From Tenrec ecaudatus (Eukaryota > Chordata > Mammalia > Afrosoricida > Tenrecidae): a stretch of DNA of 64,000 nt. This document shows positions 32,951-43,025 of the stretch, piece after piece. The DNA is taken from positions 125,222,937 through 125,286,936 of the forward strand of contig NC_134538.1 of the NCBI RefSeq assembly GCF_050624435.1. Reading direction: 5' to 3'. How positions within the stretch are numbered: position 1 is the stretch's first letter; every line of letters begins with the position of its first letter. Under the pieces are notes generated by a model, which was given only the letters and a program-made list of their open reading frames with translations, searched no databases and was not told the origin of the DNA. Both the position numbers and the translations under genes were made by a program.

Positions 32951-34285
32951 GTGCAATCAACCAGATGCCCAGGAAGATCCTAAACTTTCAGTGGGAGACG
33001 GCTCCGTTAGATGCTCTGAAGCCCGAGTCTTCCTGTTTTGACTGTAGCGGAGGCCTTCAGTCAGGTGGTAGAGGCCCGCCCGAGAACAGAGGCTGTTGAA
33101 AGCCCAGCTGCGTAAACTTATTTTTGAACGTGGGTTGATAACCAGTCTCACAAACATGCAAACACTCACATGCACACAAACACACACACACACACAGAAG
33201 CATTTCATACTGAGGGATGATATCGTTCAGAAAGCATACATATTATGTTAAGGTTTTGCATTGTAATATTTTCATTGCACTACAAGAATATACTAATTTG
33301 AAAAGGAGAGAAGAAAATCCTGGGGAGTCCTCAAGGCTAAGCAAAACCAGGCTGAAATAAGCAAAGACAATGCCAACGGTTTGTGTTGCAGACACTCCTG
33401 TTGTTAGTTGTTATAGATGTTGAAATTAATTTTTCCTTTCTAAATTCGTTTTTATTTTAAAGAAGCATATATTCTTTCCACTATGGACTTTTCTGAAAAG
33501 GATCACATTAGAAGGCCCTGGATAAAGTGGGAAGAAAACAAAATTATTTTTAAAAAGGTCAGTTTGACTGGTTGGCTAGAGACTGGTGGAACCCCCAAGA
33601 GTCTGGTTCTTAAGACCTCGTTGAGTCCCGGGATTGAACTCATTCCCACGGCGTGCTGTGCATCCAGATGATAGGCAGGTCTATAAGGTCAACAGACACT
33701 GGAGGGAGGAGGCATACACTCTGTAAAACCACCCCCCCCCACAAAGCTCAAAGGACCGGCATTTCCTGCAGAATGAAGCGCACAAGGCAGGAAGGGCTGG
33801 TAAAGGGGGAGGAGTGGGAATGGTCGACTCGGACTAGCAGTGGGCTAAGGGACGTTGCATTCCAGGGATTGCAAGCAACCCGTGAAACAAAATGTGTATA
33901 AATTCTTAAATGAAAAAATTGACTTGCTCTGTAAATTTCCACCCAATCCACTGTAAAAAGTTAAAAATATATTTTTTGAGAGAGACAAACCTATAAATGA
34001 TCATAATAAAACCATAAAAGTGATTTTCATTTGTTATTGGTGAAATTTGTTATTTTTAAGTTATGCCTCATGTATGGGATTGTGGTTATCTGACACTACT
34101 CTCCAGAATTTCTGATTTGTGGGCACTTTTAGGAAATCTATTTGTGCTTATGGCTTTGAAGCAAAACAGAAATATCTTTGATAATGAAACAATGAACAAG
34201 CTTTTCAATGGGCAGGGAAGCATTTGAGCTTTAAAAACCTTCAAGAAAAGTCAATATCATCTCCCAGGAAAACAACTCTGTATTG
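32951..34285. other. No recognised feature; (AC)n at 33176-33197
   Basis: About 1.3 kb, AT-rich after 33900. A short AC microsatellite lies at 33176-33197. No repeat family or exon is recognised. Confidence 0.45.
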
Positions 34286-34289
34286 TAGG

Positions 34290-34480
34290 GAGTTGGAGTC
34301 CGTGGGTGAGACAAACAGTTAATGTGCTTGACCATTAACCCCAAGGTTGGAGGTTTGATTCCACCCGAAGGCTCCTAGGAAGAAAGCCTGGTGATCTACT
34401 TCCAAAGAATCAGCCATTGGAAATTCCCCGAAGAACAGGTCTCAGACACACATGGAATCACCAGGAGTCAGAGTGATGTG
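34290..34480 (+). mobile_element. SINE, AfroSINE-related subfamily
   Basis: The head ttaaccccaaggttggaggt and body aagcctggtgatctacttcc and agaatcagccattggaaatt fit the afrotherian tRNA SINE, but with a different central segment from most copies here. Compare 59395-59600. Confidence 0.7.
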
Positions 34481-34499
34481 AGGGCCCTTGTTTTGTTTT

Positions 34500-34735
34500 T
34501 AAAAACAGTATGACCCCATAGACAGTAGCTGGATTAATGGTTCCACAGGGGTGTAGCGGGGAGGGGCGGGGGGGGGGCGGGGGGATGAGAAGCCAATCAC
34601 GAGGAGCACAAGTGTACAGAAAGTGTTCTAAGACTGATTGTGGAGATGATTGTTTCACTCTTCTCAATGCGATTAAGGTTGAATTGTTTAATATGTGGAG
34701 TGTATGCCAATAAAACTGTTGGAAAAAAATATATT
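34500..34735 (+). mobile_element. LINE-like 3' end with G-rich tract
   Basis: A G-rich tract (34556-34584) is followed by a 3' end gccaataaaactgttggaaa and an A-run. The layout (purine tract, AATAAA, A-rich end) is that of a LINE-1 3' UTR, of a different subfamily from the common tenrec type. The assignment is inferred from layout. Confidence 0.5.
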
Positions 34736-34764
34736 AGGACTCAAAAAAGTCCCAAGTCTGCCAT

Positions 34765-34930
34765 TGAGTCGGTCCTGAGCCTTGGTGGCACAAGTGCCCA
34801 GCCGCCAATGGTGAGGTTGGCAGTGGGAACCCACGTGGTGCTGCCCTGGCAACGCTCACAGATGGCAAACCCTCTGGGGCAGCCCTGCTCCCACAGGGGG
34901 CGCGGCGAGTCAGATCAACTAACAACCCCG
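34765..34930 (+). mobile_element. AfroSINE-type SINE
   Basis: Head tgagccttggtggcacaagt; body ggttggcagtgggaacccac; a shortened tail. Confidence 0.72.
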
Positions 34931-34974
34931 CACAGAAGCAGCGAGAGGGTGCAGGGAAAACCTTCAGAGCCTGC

Positions 34975-35650
34975 AGAGAGAGCGGATAGATTTCTCAGAA
35001 GAGAAATAAGAATACCACTCAAAGGAACAGCCAAGGACTACCCTCTGCCGTGAGACAGGGAGAGGACAGTTTCGAGGGACACAGGGAGAATAGCTAATAG
35101 AAACTAGCTAAATTATTAGTATTTACAAATGAGGATAAAGTAAAGATATCTTCAGACACACCAAGACTAAAAATACCCAGAGCCCACAGACTGCCCGAGT
35201 GAACTGAAGGAGGTAAGTCAGGAGAAACCGGAAGCCAGAAAAAGAAACTGAGATGCAAGGAGCAAAGTGGTGCATAGAAATCTGCACATTTACCTAGTAA
35301 AGATGAATCAATATTGATAGTTTCTTTTAAAAAGTATATGCTTTTTGGTATTTAAAGAAGGGCTTAATTCTAAATAGCTTTGAAAATGGGAGGGAAGTTT
35401 CAGAAGGAAGTTGAAGAGTAGCTAAGGTCTTTATTTTGGGGGAGGCAGATAAAAATATTGCTGTTATTTTGGGGGGAATGAAGTTTGGAAATATCTTAAT
35501 GTAAATCACAAAAGAATAAAATTGTGTGCTTTTCATGTTAATAGAGGCTACACAAGAGGAAAAGAGAGGACTATATCAATGTAAAAGTGTGGGGGGAATA
35601 AAGTAAAACAGCTGATTAATAATAACGAGAAGAAAAGAGTGGGAATTAGG
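34975..35650 (+). mobile_element. Old LINE-1 (L1M-like), 3' region
   Basis: The A-rich order tatcttcagacacaccaaga, gactgcccgagtgaactgaa, ggaggtaagtcaggagaaac and gatgcaaggagcaaagtggt resembles the late ORF2 to 3' region of old mammalian LINE-1. Highly diverged, so boundaries are rough. Confidence 0.5.
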
Positions 35651-36049
35651 CTAAAAATAGGATTAATCACAATAAATGCCAATAAAGCTAAATTATTTTT
35701 TTAATAGGAACTCAGTTTGGATGAAGAGCATACTAAGTATAATTTATCAAGAATCCTGCCTAAAGGTTTTCACAGCGAATTTGAGAATAAACAGATTAGA
35801 AAAGACATAGTAGAAAAACACCTACCAGAATATATGAAGGGGCAACAAAGCGTTTGTGGAAAAATGGAATGAAAAGATAATGGAATTTCCCCCCCGAAAT
35901 TTTTCGAAGCCCCCCCGACAGTTTCCCTTCTCAACTGTAGCAGGACCAACTTGCATTGGGAGCTCAGGCTCGGGCTGTTTTGTTAGGAGCGAGCCTCCTT
36001 ACCAGCATAGGAGCTCATTACGAGCGGGCCTCCCGTACCAGCATCGGAG
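35651..36049. other. No recognised feature
   Basis: The AT-rich first half may still be LINE-1-derived. It includes two C-runs near 35891 and 35912. Confidence 0.4.
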
Positions 36050-36200
36050 ACCTGGTGCCCTAATGGCTACACTTTGAAACCACCAGCCCTCTTGGGAGAG
36101 AGACGGGGCATTCCACTCTCATCAAGGTACCACTCTTGGAAACTCACCGGGCAGTTCTATAGGGCCGTTATGAGTCCGCATCGACTCAAAGGCAGGGAGT
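36050..36200 (+). mobile_element. AfroSINE-type SINE
   Basis: Body tttgaaaccaccagccctct; tail ctatagggccgttatgagtc and atcgactcaaaggcagggag. Confidence 0.8.
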
Positions 36201-36624
36201 TTGGTCTGGAGCTTTCTTGGGAGCACGGCTGCACACCGCTCTGAGACAGACTAGGGAGGAAGGCCTCTGGCTACTCTGGAAATGGGACGATGCAAACCAT
36301 GTGACTCACAAGGGTTCGAACAGCAGCTGGGGATGGAGGCAGGGCTTCGTTCCACTCGCCAATTTGGTGGCAGCTAAGACCAACCACCACAACCATGTGG
36401 ACCCTGTGGTCCCTGCAGGATGAGTGGAGGCAGAATTACTCCCCCCCCCCCTATATAAAAGATCCACTGGGATGAGGCTCACTGGCCAGCCCACAATGGC
36501 AAAGAGCTGCCGGAGGAGTGGAACTCCCGGGCATCCACCATCGTCCTTCTCCTTTTAAGTCAATCATGTTTCCAACACATCATGTATTGTTTTTAAGAGT
36601 TTGTAAACTGCTTATCATGCATCC
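36201..36624. other. No recognised feature; C-run at 36439-36450
   Basis: 36225-36420 contains gggttcgaacagc and may derive from another tRNA-like SINE, but I cannot align it confidently. Confidence 0.35.
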
Positions 36625-36820
36625 CAGGAGCCGTGGTGGGCTACTACACTGCTAACTGACAGGCTGGCAGTTTGAAGCCACCAGCCGCCGAGTGGGAGCC
36701 AAGACCTGGTGACACGCACCTGTGGAGATTACAGCCTGCAAACCCTAGGGATCAGTCCTGTTGGGTCACATGGGGTCCCCAATGAGTGAAACCATCGTCT
36801 CAACAGCACACGACAATGAC
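36625..36820 (+). mobile_element. AfroSINE-type SINE
   Basis: Head ggagccgtggtgggctacta; body gtttgaagccaccagccgcc; tail with gtcacatggggtccccaatg. Confidence 0.8.
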
Positions 36821-37589
36821 AATAAACTGATCACAGGCACCAAATGTTACAGTGCAGCTCTTTACTAGCAAGCCAGACACCTGCAGGAGCTGAGCCAGTA
36901 AAGCTCCTTGAGGTGCTGTGAGGTTCTGAATCAGTGTGGGCCAGACACAGGGCGGGACAGCACCCCAAGTCTTCCGTGTGAAGCTGGGGGAGTGCTGGCC
37001 CCCCTGTGAGCCACCCCACTCATCCTGCACAGCTGACAGCCTGGAGGAATCTATGGGACTCAGGAAGCCAGGGGCAGGGGCCAAATGAGCAGGGGTGATG
37101 CTGTCCTAGCTGGGTCCCTGAGACCAGGGCCACGAGTTCCGAAGAAGCTACGGTGATGGCAGAAACCAGCTCCGGGGCTGGAAACAGAAGCTGTAATTAC
37201 CGGAGGAAACCTCCCACAGCAAATTCCAGAATGTGACCTTGTGATTCCTGGAGCCAGGAGGAGAAGGAAGAGGGAGACTCATGCTATCCTCTTGGAAACG
37301 GGGCAACATGAAGAACGCTGTGCAGCCAGGCTGAACACTGAACAGATGTGAATTTCTTTAACTCGGAGGCTTAATTATTCTGACGTTTCCCATAACTTAA
37401 TCTGAGCCATCACGTCAGCTTTAATTATGCATGATGACATGGATTATTTACAGTAACTAATATGACAGGAAAAACCGAGAGGTGAGAATTGGCAACTTGG
37501 CAACAGTGGGTTGGTTCCTCGTCTATTCATTCTGCCAATGTTTATCAAGACCTACTATGTGGCAACAGGTCTAATATGAGACCTACTAT
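36821..37589. other. Unique sequence with AT-rich TAATTA-bearing block
   Basis: No gene is recognised. 37345-37470 stands out as AT-rich with ggcttaattattctgac, catcacgtcagctttaatta and tgcatgatgacatggatt, surrounded by GC-richer sequence. Composition suggests a regulatory island; no homology could be tested. Confidence 0.4.
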
Positions 37590-37852
37590 GTGACAATTCC
37601 TGGTGGCACAGGGAATGATGGGTTGGGTTGGGGACCAGTTCAACACCACCAGCCTCTTGTACCCAGGATCAAGCATCCCCGGCTCATCCCTATGTTGTCT
37701 TTGACAGCCACGAATCTACCTGCCTCGCGAGAAAGAGGAGGCTTTCTGCTCCCAGACGGGTTTACAGACTCAGAAATCCACAGTGCCAGTCCTGCCAGGT
37801 CCTAGAGGGTCGCCATGAGTCACAATTGACTTTGATGCAGTGGGTTACGATG
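37590..37852 (+). mobile_element. AfroSINE-type SINE, with extra central segment
   Basis: Head attcctggtggcacagggaa; tail gagggtcgccatgagtcaca and gatgcagtgggtt. About 50-60 bases longer than its sisters, with extra sequence around 37675-37715. Confidence 0.78.
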
Positions 37853-38004
37853 TCGCAGTGCCTTGCCGAGGTCCTACGGGTGTCTGATTGGGGAGGAAGT
37901 GCACGTTTTGGAGCACACACTGTGGGCTAGTTTTTTTGACGTCAGTATCTCACGTGTTCCTTGTAATGGAGCTATAATAATACTTTTATATCCAACTTAG
38001 GGAA

Positions 38005-38125
38005 GCCCTAGGGAGCCCTGGTGGCCTAGTGGCGTACCTGTTGGGCTGCTTCCTGTGACGCCGCCGCCAGTGGCTCCTCGGAAGAAAGGTGAGGCTGCTG
38101 CTCTCCGACAGAGGGAGAGCCTGGC
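38005..38125 (+). mobile_element. AfroSINE-type SINE, 5' part
   Basis: Head gggagccctggtggcctagt, body cagtggctcctcggaagaaa; the 3' half is missing. Confidence 0.8.
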
Positions 38126-38154
38126 ACACCCGTGGGGCAGTAATGACTCAGACC

Positions 38155-38260
38155 ACCTGGCCAGCCGTGCGCTTTACGGAAACAGAGCTGAAGTTCCGAA
38201 AGGTTAGGTCAGTTGGCAAAGGTCACCCAGCAAGCCCGATGGCGTGTGCCATCCACCTCC
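38155..38260 (+). mobile_element. MIR fragment
   Basis: cagagctgaagttccgaaag and tcagttggcaaaggtcaccc match the 3' half of MIR loosely. Confidence 0.5.
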
Positions 38261-38667
38261 TCCAGACAGAAAACGACAGGCGAGACTCCCAGCTTCTCTT
38301 TGGCTTCCTATAGGACTAGCCGGCTGCCCCAGAGAGACAAGACGGTACTTTAAGCAGGAAAGTGAAGGATAAGAACAATTGTACTTTGGGGAAATTACAG
38401 AGGATCCAGGTGAGCAGCAAGCACCTGCCTGGGACATGTTAGCGGCAGGAGGCAGCGTGGGGGTGAGAAGGGGCCGGGCTTGGATGTGGTGCGCCCGGAA
38501 GGAAGCCAGCCTTGTGGCCCTGGGTTTGGGAAGCAAGGGATGCAGAGACCGTGCTCAGCCCCACCAGCAGCTCGAGCTAGAGCAAGACACCGAGCCTCTG
38601 CAAGCCGATGCGGAGAAGGAGCTCTCACCAGCTATGCGCGGTCTCTGAGAGGCTCCGAGGCAAACAA
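38261..38667. other. No recognised feature
   Basis: About 400 bases, GC-rich, with overlapping open frames on both strands and no recognised protein. Confidence 0.45.
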
Positions 38668-38800
38668 GTTAATGCACTGGGCTACTAACCCACAGGTTGG
38701 CAGGTTGGTGGTTTGAGTCTGCCCAGAGGCATCTTGGGCTCCGCTCTGACGCACATGGGCTCGTGGTGGGTCAAATCTATTCCTTGGCGATTAACTGGGC
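38668..38800 (+). mobile_element. AfroSINE-type SINE, partial
   Basis: aagttaatgcactgggctac, ccacaggttggcaggttggt, ggtttgagtctgcccagagg; tail truncated. Confidence 0.75.
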
Positions 38801-38844
38801 TTTTTGTTTTTGTCTTTGAGCAAGCTCAGTTCAGGGACATTTTA

Positions 38845-39159
38845 TTTTTAATTAGTTTATTTTAAAAATCATTTTTATTGGGGGTTTTTACAGCTCTTAT
38901 AGCAAGCCAGACATCCATTGTGTCAAGCACATCTGTACATATGTTGCCATCATCCTTTTCAAAACATTTTCTTTCTACTTGAGCCCTTGGTATTAGCTCC
39001 TCTTTTCCCCCTCCCTCATGAACCCTTGATAATTTATAAAATATTATTATTTTCATATTTCACATCGACTGCTGTTTCCTTTCACCCACGTTTTTATTGC
39101 TCATCCCCCTTGGGGGTGGGATGTGGTTATATGTTGATCATTGTGATCGGTTCACCAGA
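38845..39159 (-). mobile_element. LINE-1 3' end, tenrec-type, antisense
   Basis: The antisense 3' end (aaaatcatttttattggggg) is followed by the family's antisense wording ttctttctacttgagccctt. The nonamer gacatttta occurs on both sides (38836-38844 and 39160-39168), a target duplication. Confidence 0.85.
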
Positions 39160-39204
39160 GACATTTTAAACGCAACGCTGAATCACTGCTGAATCTCCCT
39201 TTAT

Positions 39205-39400
39205 TGTTCCCTAAAACCTTGGTGGTGTAGTGGTGGGCTGAGTCACTAATCACAGGTCAACTGTTCCAACCCACCAGCCTCTCCACAGAAGAAAGATGAG
39301 GCTGCCTGCTCTTATAAAGAGGTACAGTCTCAGAACCCCCCCTGTCCTATAGGGTTCTTAAGGGTCAGAATCCACTTGATGGCAGCGAGTATTGGTTTGA
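39205..39400 (+). mobile_element. AfroSINE-type SINE
   Basis: Head aaccttggtggtgtagtggt; body tccacagaagaaagatgagg; tail atccacttgatggcagcgag. Confidence 0.88.
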
Positions 39401-40560
39401 ATGACATCTTGGTTTCTGGTCACTCTCGGTTATTCATAGCCCAGGGCCCTGTGAATTCTGTGCCTGCCCACTTGACTTACTGCCGCACCAGCTGCTTAAG
39501 GCTGGGACCGTTCAGGCTGCGACTTGGACTCTTGGAAGCATGTGTCGGGGTGTGAGAAGGAAGGAGGAAGAGCAGGGGGCCTGTGTCTCAGGTTACCTGG
39601 TCCCTGTCACTGTCTCTTTCTGTTGCTTCTGTGGTTTCCCTGGCTCAGACCGGCTGACAGGTCATTGGTCACCTCAGTGAAGCCGGTGGCAAATGTGGGG
39701 TCACTTGTGGAGCACAGGCATGGTCCTTCAGAGGGTCTGTGGGGCTCCCCCTTGGCTAACTGCCCTGACAGGGAGGATCTGTTCACCCCTCCCTTGGCAC
39801 TGTCAGCCTGGCTCCACACAGCCTTGGGGTGCTGGGCAGTTCTGGAGGGTGAAGCTTGGGGAGATGTCCCAAGTCTAGCTGCTTGTGTCCATTACTGTTC
39901 TTACTGTCCCATGCAGAGGGGACAGGCTCTCCACCACCATCCCCTCTGACCAGCCCTGGCTCTCTCTCACCAACCCTGGCTCTCTCTCACCAAGTCTTCT
40001 GCTTGGCAGCCTTCGTCGGCCACCAAAACATTGTACCGGCCTGCCAATATCTCCCCAGTGGGCAGACATCTCACCACTCCAATCTCCTCCCTCCACAGGT
40101 GTCTTAGAGGGCTGGGGTGTGGGCAGAGTCTAGTCCCCCCCCAAGTCTGCCTTCAGGAGGGGTCTGGCCCCAGCAGTTGGCTCCATTCTACATTTCCAAC
40201 ATGGAATCCCATTCAACGACTCAGAGCAGCAGAGCCCCCACCCCCTACTCTCTGCACACACACATGCCCCTGCCCTGCTTCCTGGAACGCCTTCCTGGCA
40301 GGGCCAGAGGACCAGGAAGACCCTGGGGCATGCCCCCCACCTTGTGCAGCGTTCTGCTGTCTCTGTGTGGCTCGGCCACTGCTCTCTGGAGGCGCTCTGT
40401 TGGGATGCAGCATGGGGGCGGGCTTGTAAAATGGGCCTTGAGCGGACTGGGCCAGGCTGGGGGATCTCTCAGTGTCACAGAGTCCCAGAAGCAGGCCACC
40501 AGATTGCAACCAGGCCTGAGGTGTTTGCAGTCTCCCTTAGCGACCAGCAGAGCTTTGTTG
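39401..40560. other. GC-rich, stop-poor region upstream of CDHR3 exon 1
   Basis: No repeat is recognised. Long open frames overlap in several frames (39524-39949, 40117-40737, 40344-41342). They run through the exon 1 coding sequence out of frame with it, so I read them as a composition effect. It likely holds promoter-proximal sequence of CDHR3. Confidence 0.5.
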
Positions 40561-40687
40561 GTTTATTGCACGGCAACCCAACCGGAGGATGGACAGGAAG
40601 GCAGGGCGGTGTCTGCAGGAGCCTGGGGGACGAGGGACTCGCTCCTGGAGAACGAGGGAGAAGCCCCTACGGAAGAAGCTCCTCACT
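40561..40687 (+). promoter_or_regulatory. CDHR3: Probable CDHR3 proximal promoter / 5' UTR
   Basis: The 127 bases before the start codon contain gtttattg (40561-40568), a near-match to a forkhead site read from the other strand. GGCAAC follows at 40572-40577, an RFX half-site (RGYAAC). CDHR3 is known to be expressed in ciliated airway cells, where FOXJ1 and RFX factors act, so the pairing is plausible. No TATA box is evident. The transcription start cannot be placed from sequence alone. An in-frame upstream ATG lies at 40589. Confidence 0.35.
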
Positions 40688-40733
40688 ATGCAGGGGCCAG
40701 TGCTTCTTCTGGTCCTCTTGGGGAATGTGCCAG
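40688..40733 (+). CDS. CDHR3: CDHR3 exon 1 (coding part): signal peptide
   Basis: This encodes the first 15 residues and the first base of residue 16 of cadherin-related family member 3, a calcium-dependent-adhesion-type membrane protein of ciliated epithelium. The product starts MQGPVLLLVLLGNVP: a short hydrophobic core (VLLLVLLG), i.e. a signal peptide for ER entry. It ends at a donor cag|gtaggg, phase 1. Length and pattern agree with the start I recall for human CDHR3. The ATG has A at -3 but C at +4, a middling context. A stronger in-frame ATG lies 99 bases upstream, but using it would bury the signal sequence behind a basic extension. Exon 2 follows after about 14.1 kb and joins in frame. 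The identification rests on the exon 2-4 match; exon 1 alone would be too short to prove. Confidence 0.85.
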
Positions 40734-41731
40734 GTAGGGACTCCATGTTTTTATGGTATCACTGGTCTTACCTGGCCAGGTTGCTTGCTGACTTGGCTCG
40801 AGGAGATGGTGACTTGGGGAGACCCCATTGGTTTACCTGAAGTGAGGCGTGAGATGAAGCCCTGGGAGACAGGCAGGGGTAACCTGGAGTCAGCGATGCT
40901 TGAAGAACCACACTCTAGTCTGTATTGGCTGCGGACGTCCTTCCCACTGCGTCAAACTGGGCCGAACTGGAATTCCTTCAGATGTCCGAGGTTGGGGAAA
41001 GGTGGCTCAGAGCCCAGCTCTGTGTCTGTCGAGTCAGGCTTGGTGGGGAGACGCTGGTCTTTCCTAGAAGCCCGGGGGGCAACTTGCAGAGGGCGTATGG
41101 TCCAGCAGGGAACGGAGGTGCTGAGAGGCTGCTGTCTTGGTTGCAGAAGAAGGAAATGCCTTCTGCTAGCAGGGTCAATGGTTCCTCCTCGACCTTCTGA
41201 TCTCCCTCTGCCTTATTCAGGAGCTCCATCAGCCTCGGGTGATTTGCTCAGACCACCTCAGGCTAGTAAAGGTTTGAAAATTCCATTTTATTTTTGCATA
41301 ATGGATGGCATTCAATCACGTTCAACTTACCGATGGTTATGAGGTTTCTCCTAAAAGCACATTACAAGCCCACTCCCACCACCCCCCATCCCCCCAAAAT
41401 CCACAGCCTGCTCCATGCTTTGGCTTCGACAGACCAAGTCCTGTTTTTCAGAGGGACTGCTCTGTTGCTGATGGCGTTTCTCTCTCACCTTCTTTTGAGA
41501 ATCGGAGACCCTGGCCACTCCTGGTCCTCTCAACACCAGAACTGCAGAGGACCCGAGAGGGGCAGCCGGGCCAGTATCTGCCTTCAGGGTTTTGGAAGCA
41601 GTAGTCGTCTTCATTGTCCCAGAGAAATGAATATGTCAACAGTATCCTCTTTCCTCTCACTGGATCCTGTGCTTCCTCCAAGGTCCTGCTCCTGGCTCAC
41701 CTCCCCCTTGGAGCCTCCCTGGGTTGGCCTC
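40734..41731 (+). other. CDHR3 intron 1, first part; no repeat recognised
   Basis: It begins with the donor gtaggg. This GC-rich, unique-looking kilobase lies before the solo LTR at 41732. Confidence 0.6.
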
Positions 41732-42251
41732 TGTGTTGCTCTGGGTGGACCAGAGAAACAAATCCAGAGACACTGATATGTGTGTAAGAGAGTACTTTAT
41801 ATCAAAGAGTAGATTAAGAAAATATCCCAGCCCAGTTCAGATCAAGCCCATAAGTCTGATATTAGCCCATATGTCCGATACCAAGCTGTAATTTCCTCTT
41901 CAGACTCACACAGCACTTACAAAGACGCTGAAGGCAGGAAATCACAGGCCAGTGGTGGAAAGTCTTGTGGGTCCAGTGGCGGTGGAAGCATCTCAGCACT
42001 GGCATGGGTCTCCAGGTGGCTCCTCCAGCTCCAGGGCTCTGCCTCCATAAGTGTAGCTCCATGTGGCTTATCAACAGGAATGTCTCTCAGAGAGTCGAAG
42101 CAAAGAGAGAGTGTGTCTGGCTTCGAGTGAGCTACGTATCACTGTCATGCCTCCAAATGAGGTCATTTAGCTTCAACCTGATTGACAGGCTAAACTCCAC
42201 ACCTTCACTCTTAATAGTCTCAGGTTGACACCAGATTATGTAACTACCACA
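41732..42251 (-). mobile_element. Solo LTR (ERVL/MLT2-like), perfect 5-bp duplication
   Basis: The antisense LTR starts TGTGTTGCTCTGGGTGGACC and ends TATGTAACTACCACA. The pentamer gcctc flanks it exactly on both sides (41727-41731 and 42252-42256). About 520 bases with no internal region, so it is a recombined solo LTR. Same family as 12247-12660 and 15917-16446. Confidence 0.88.
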
Positions 42252-42482
42252 GCCTCACTCTCGGTGAGGACTCTTCCCTCTGTACCCTGGCATCTGGCTG
42301 GTGCCAAAGCGGAGTACGGTGCTTAACACAGAATCGGTGCTCAACAAAGGGCAGTCTGAGGCATTATACATGTCGCCCCGACTTACCACGGATGGAGAGC
42401 TGTTGCTACGGCTCTGTGTACGTCATTTGTGGTGTAATTCATAATCCCCTTTTACGCTTTCAGTAAGATTACTGTTATTGTC

Positions 42483-42655
42483 AGCAGAGCCCCGGTGGCA
42501 CAGAGGGAGACATGGTGTGCCACCCGTGACTCCCGGAGAAAGGCGAAGCCTCCCACCCCCATGCAGAGTCACGATCTCAGACACCCACAGGGGCAGGCCC
42601 ACCCTGTCCTGCAGGGAGCTGTGAGTTGGAATGGACTGGATAGCAATGACGATTT
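42483..42655 (+). mobile_element. AfroSINE-type SINE
   Basis: Head agagccccggtggcacagag; tail gagttggaatggactggata. Confidence 0.82.
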
Positions 42656-42825
42656 CCTTCTGGCTTTTATTATCAGTATATTTATAAGTCCAATCTTTAC
42701 CAATAGAGGTACAGATATATTTTAACACATACGTACAGCATAAAATACACAAGCCATACAAATTTACATCAACAATAAAGAAGAATTGGGCACAGTTTGC
42801 GTTTTGTCAGTTACAGTAATAACTC

Positions 42826-43013
42826 CTCTTGTTGTTGTTAGGTCCCACTGTGTCGGTTTGATTCACTGTGACCATATGCACAACAGAGGGAAACGCTTCC
42901 TAGCCTGGCGCCCCCCTCACAATGGTTTCTATGCCGGAGCCCATCGGGGCAGCCACACTGTCAATCTATCTCCTTGAGAACCTTCCTCTGCTTTGCTGCC
43001 CTTGACTTTAAAA
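42826..43013 (-). mobile_element. RTE-class LINE 3' end, antisense, left piece
   Basis: It begins with the inverted TTG tail (cttgttgttgttaggtccca). It runs to aacaccgtgtcc (43014-43025), where a LINE-1 interrupts it; the element resumes at 43914. Confidence 0.88.
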
Positions 43014-43025
43014 AACACCGTGTCC

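Noticed and set aside
40117..40737. 206-codon open frame ending in CDHR3 exon 1
   Set aside because: Wrong frame relative to the signal peptide and one of several overlapping frames in a stop-poor region.
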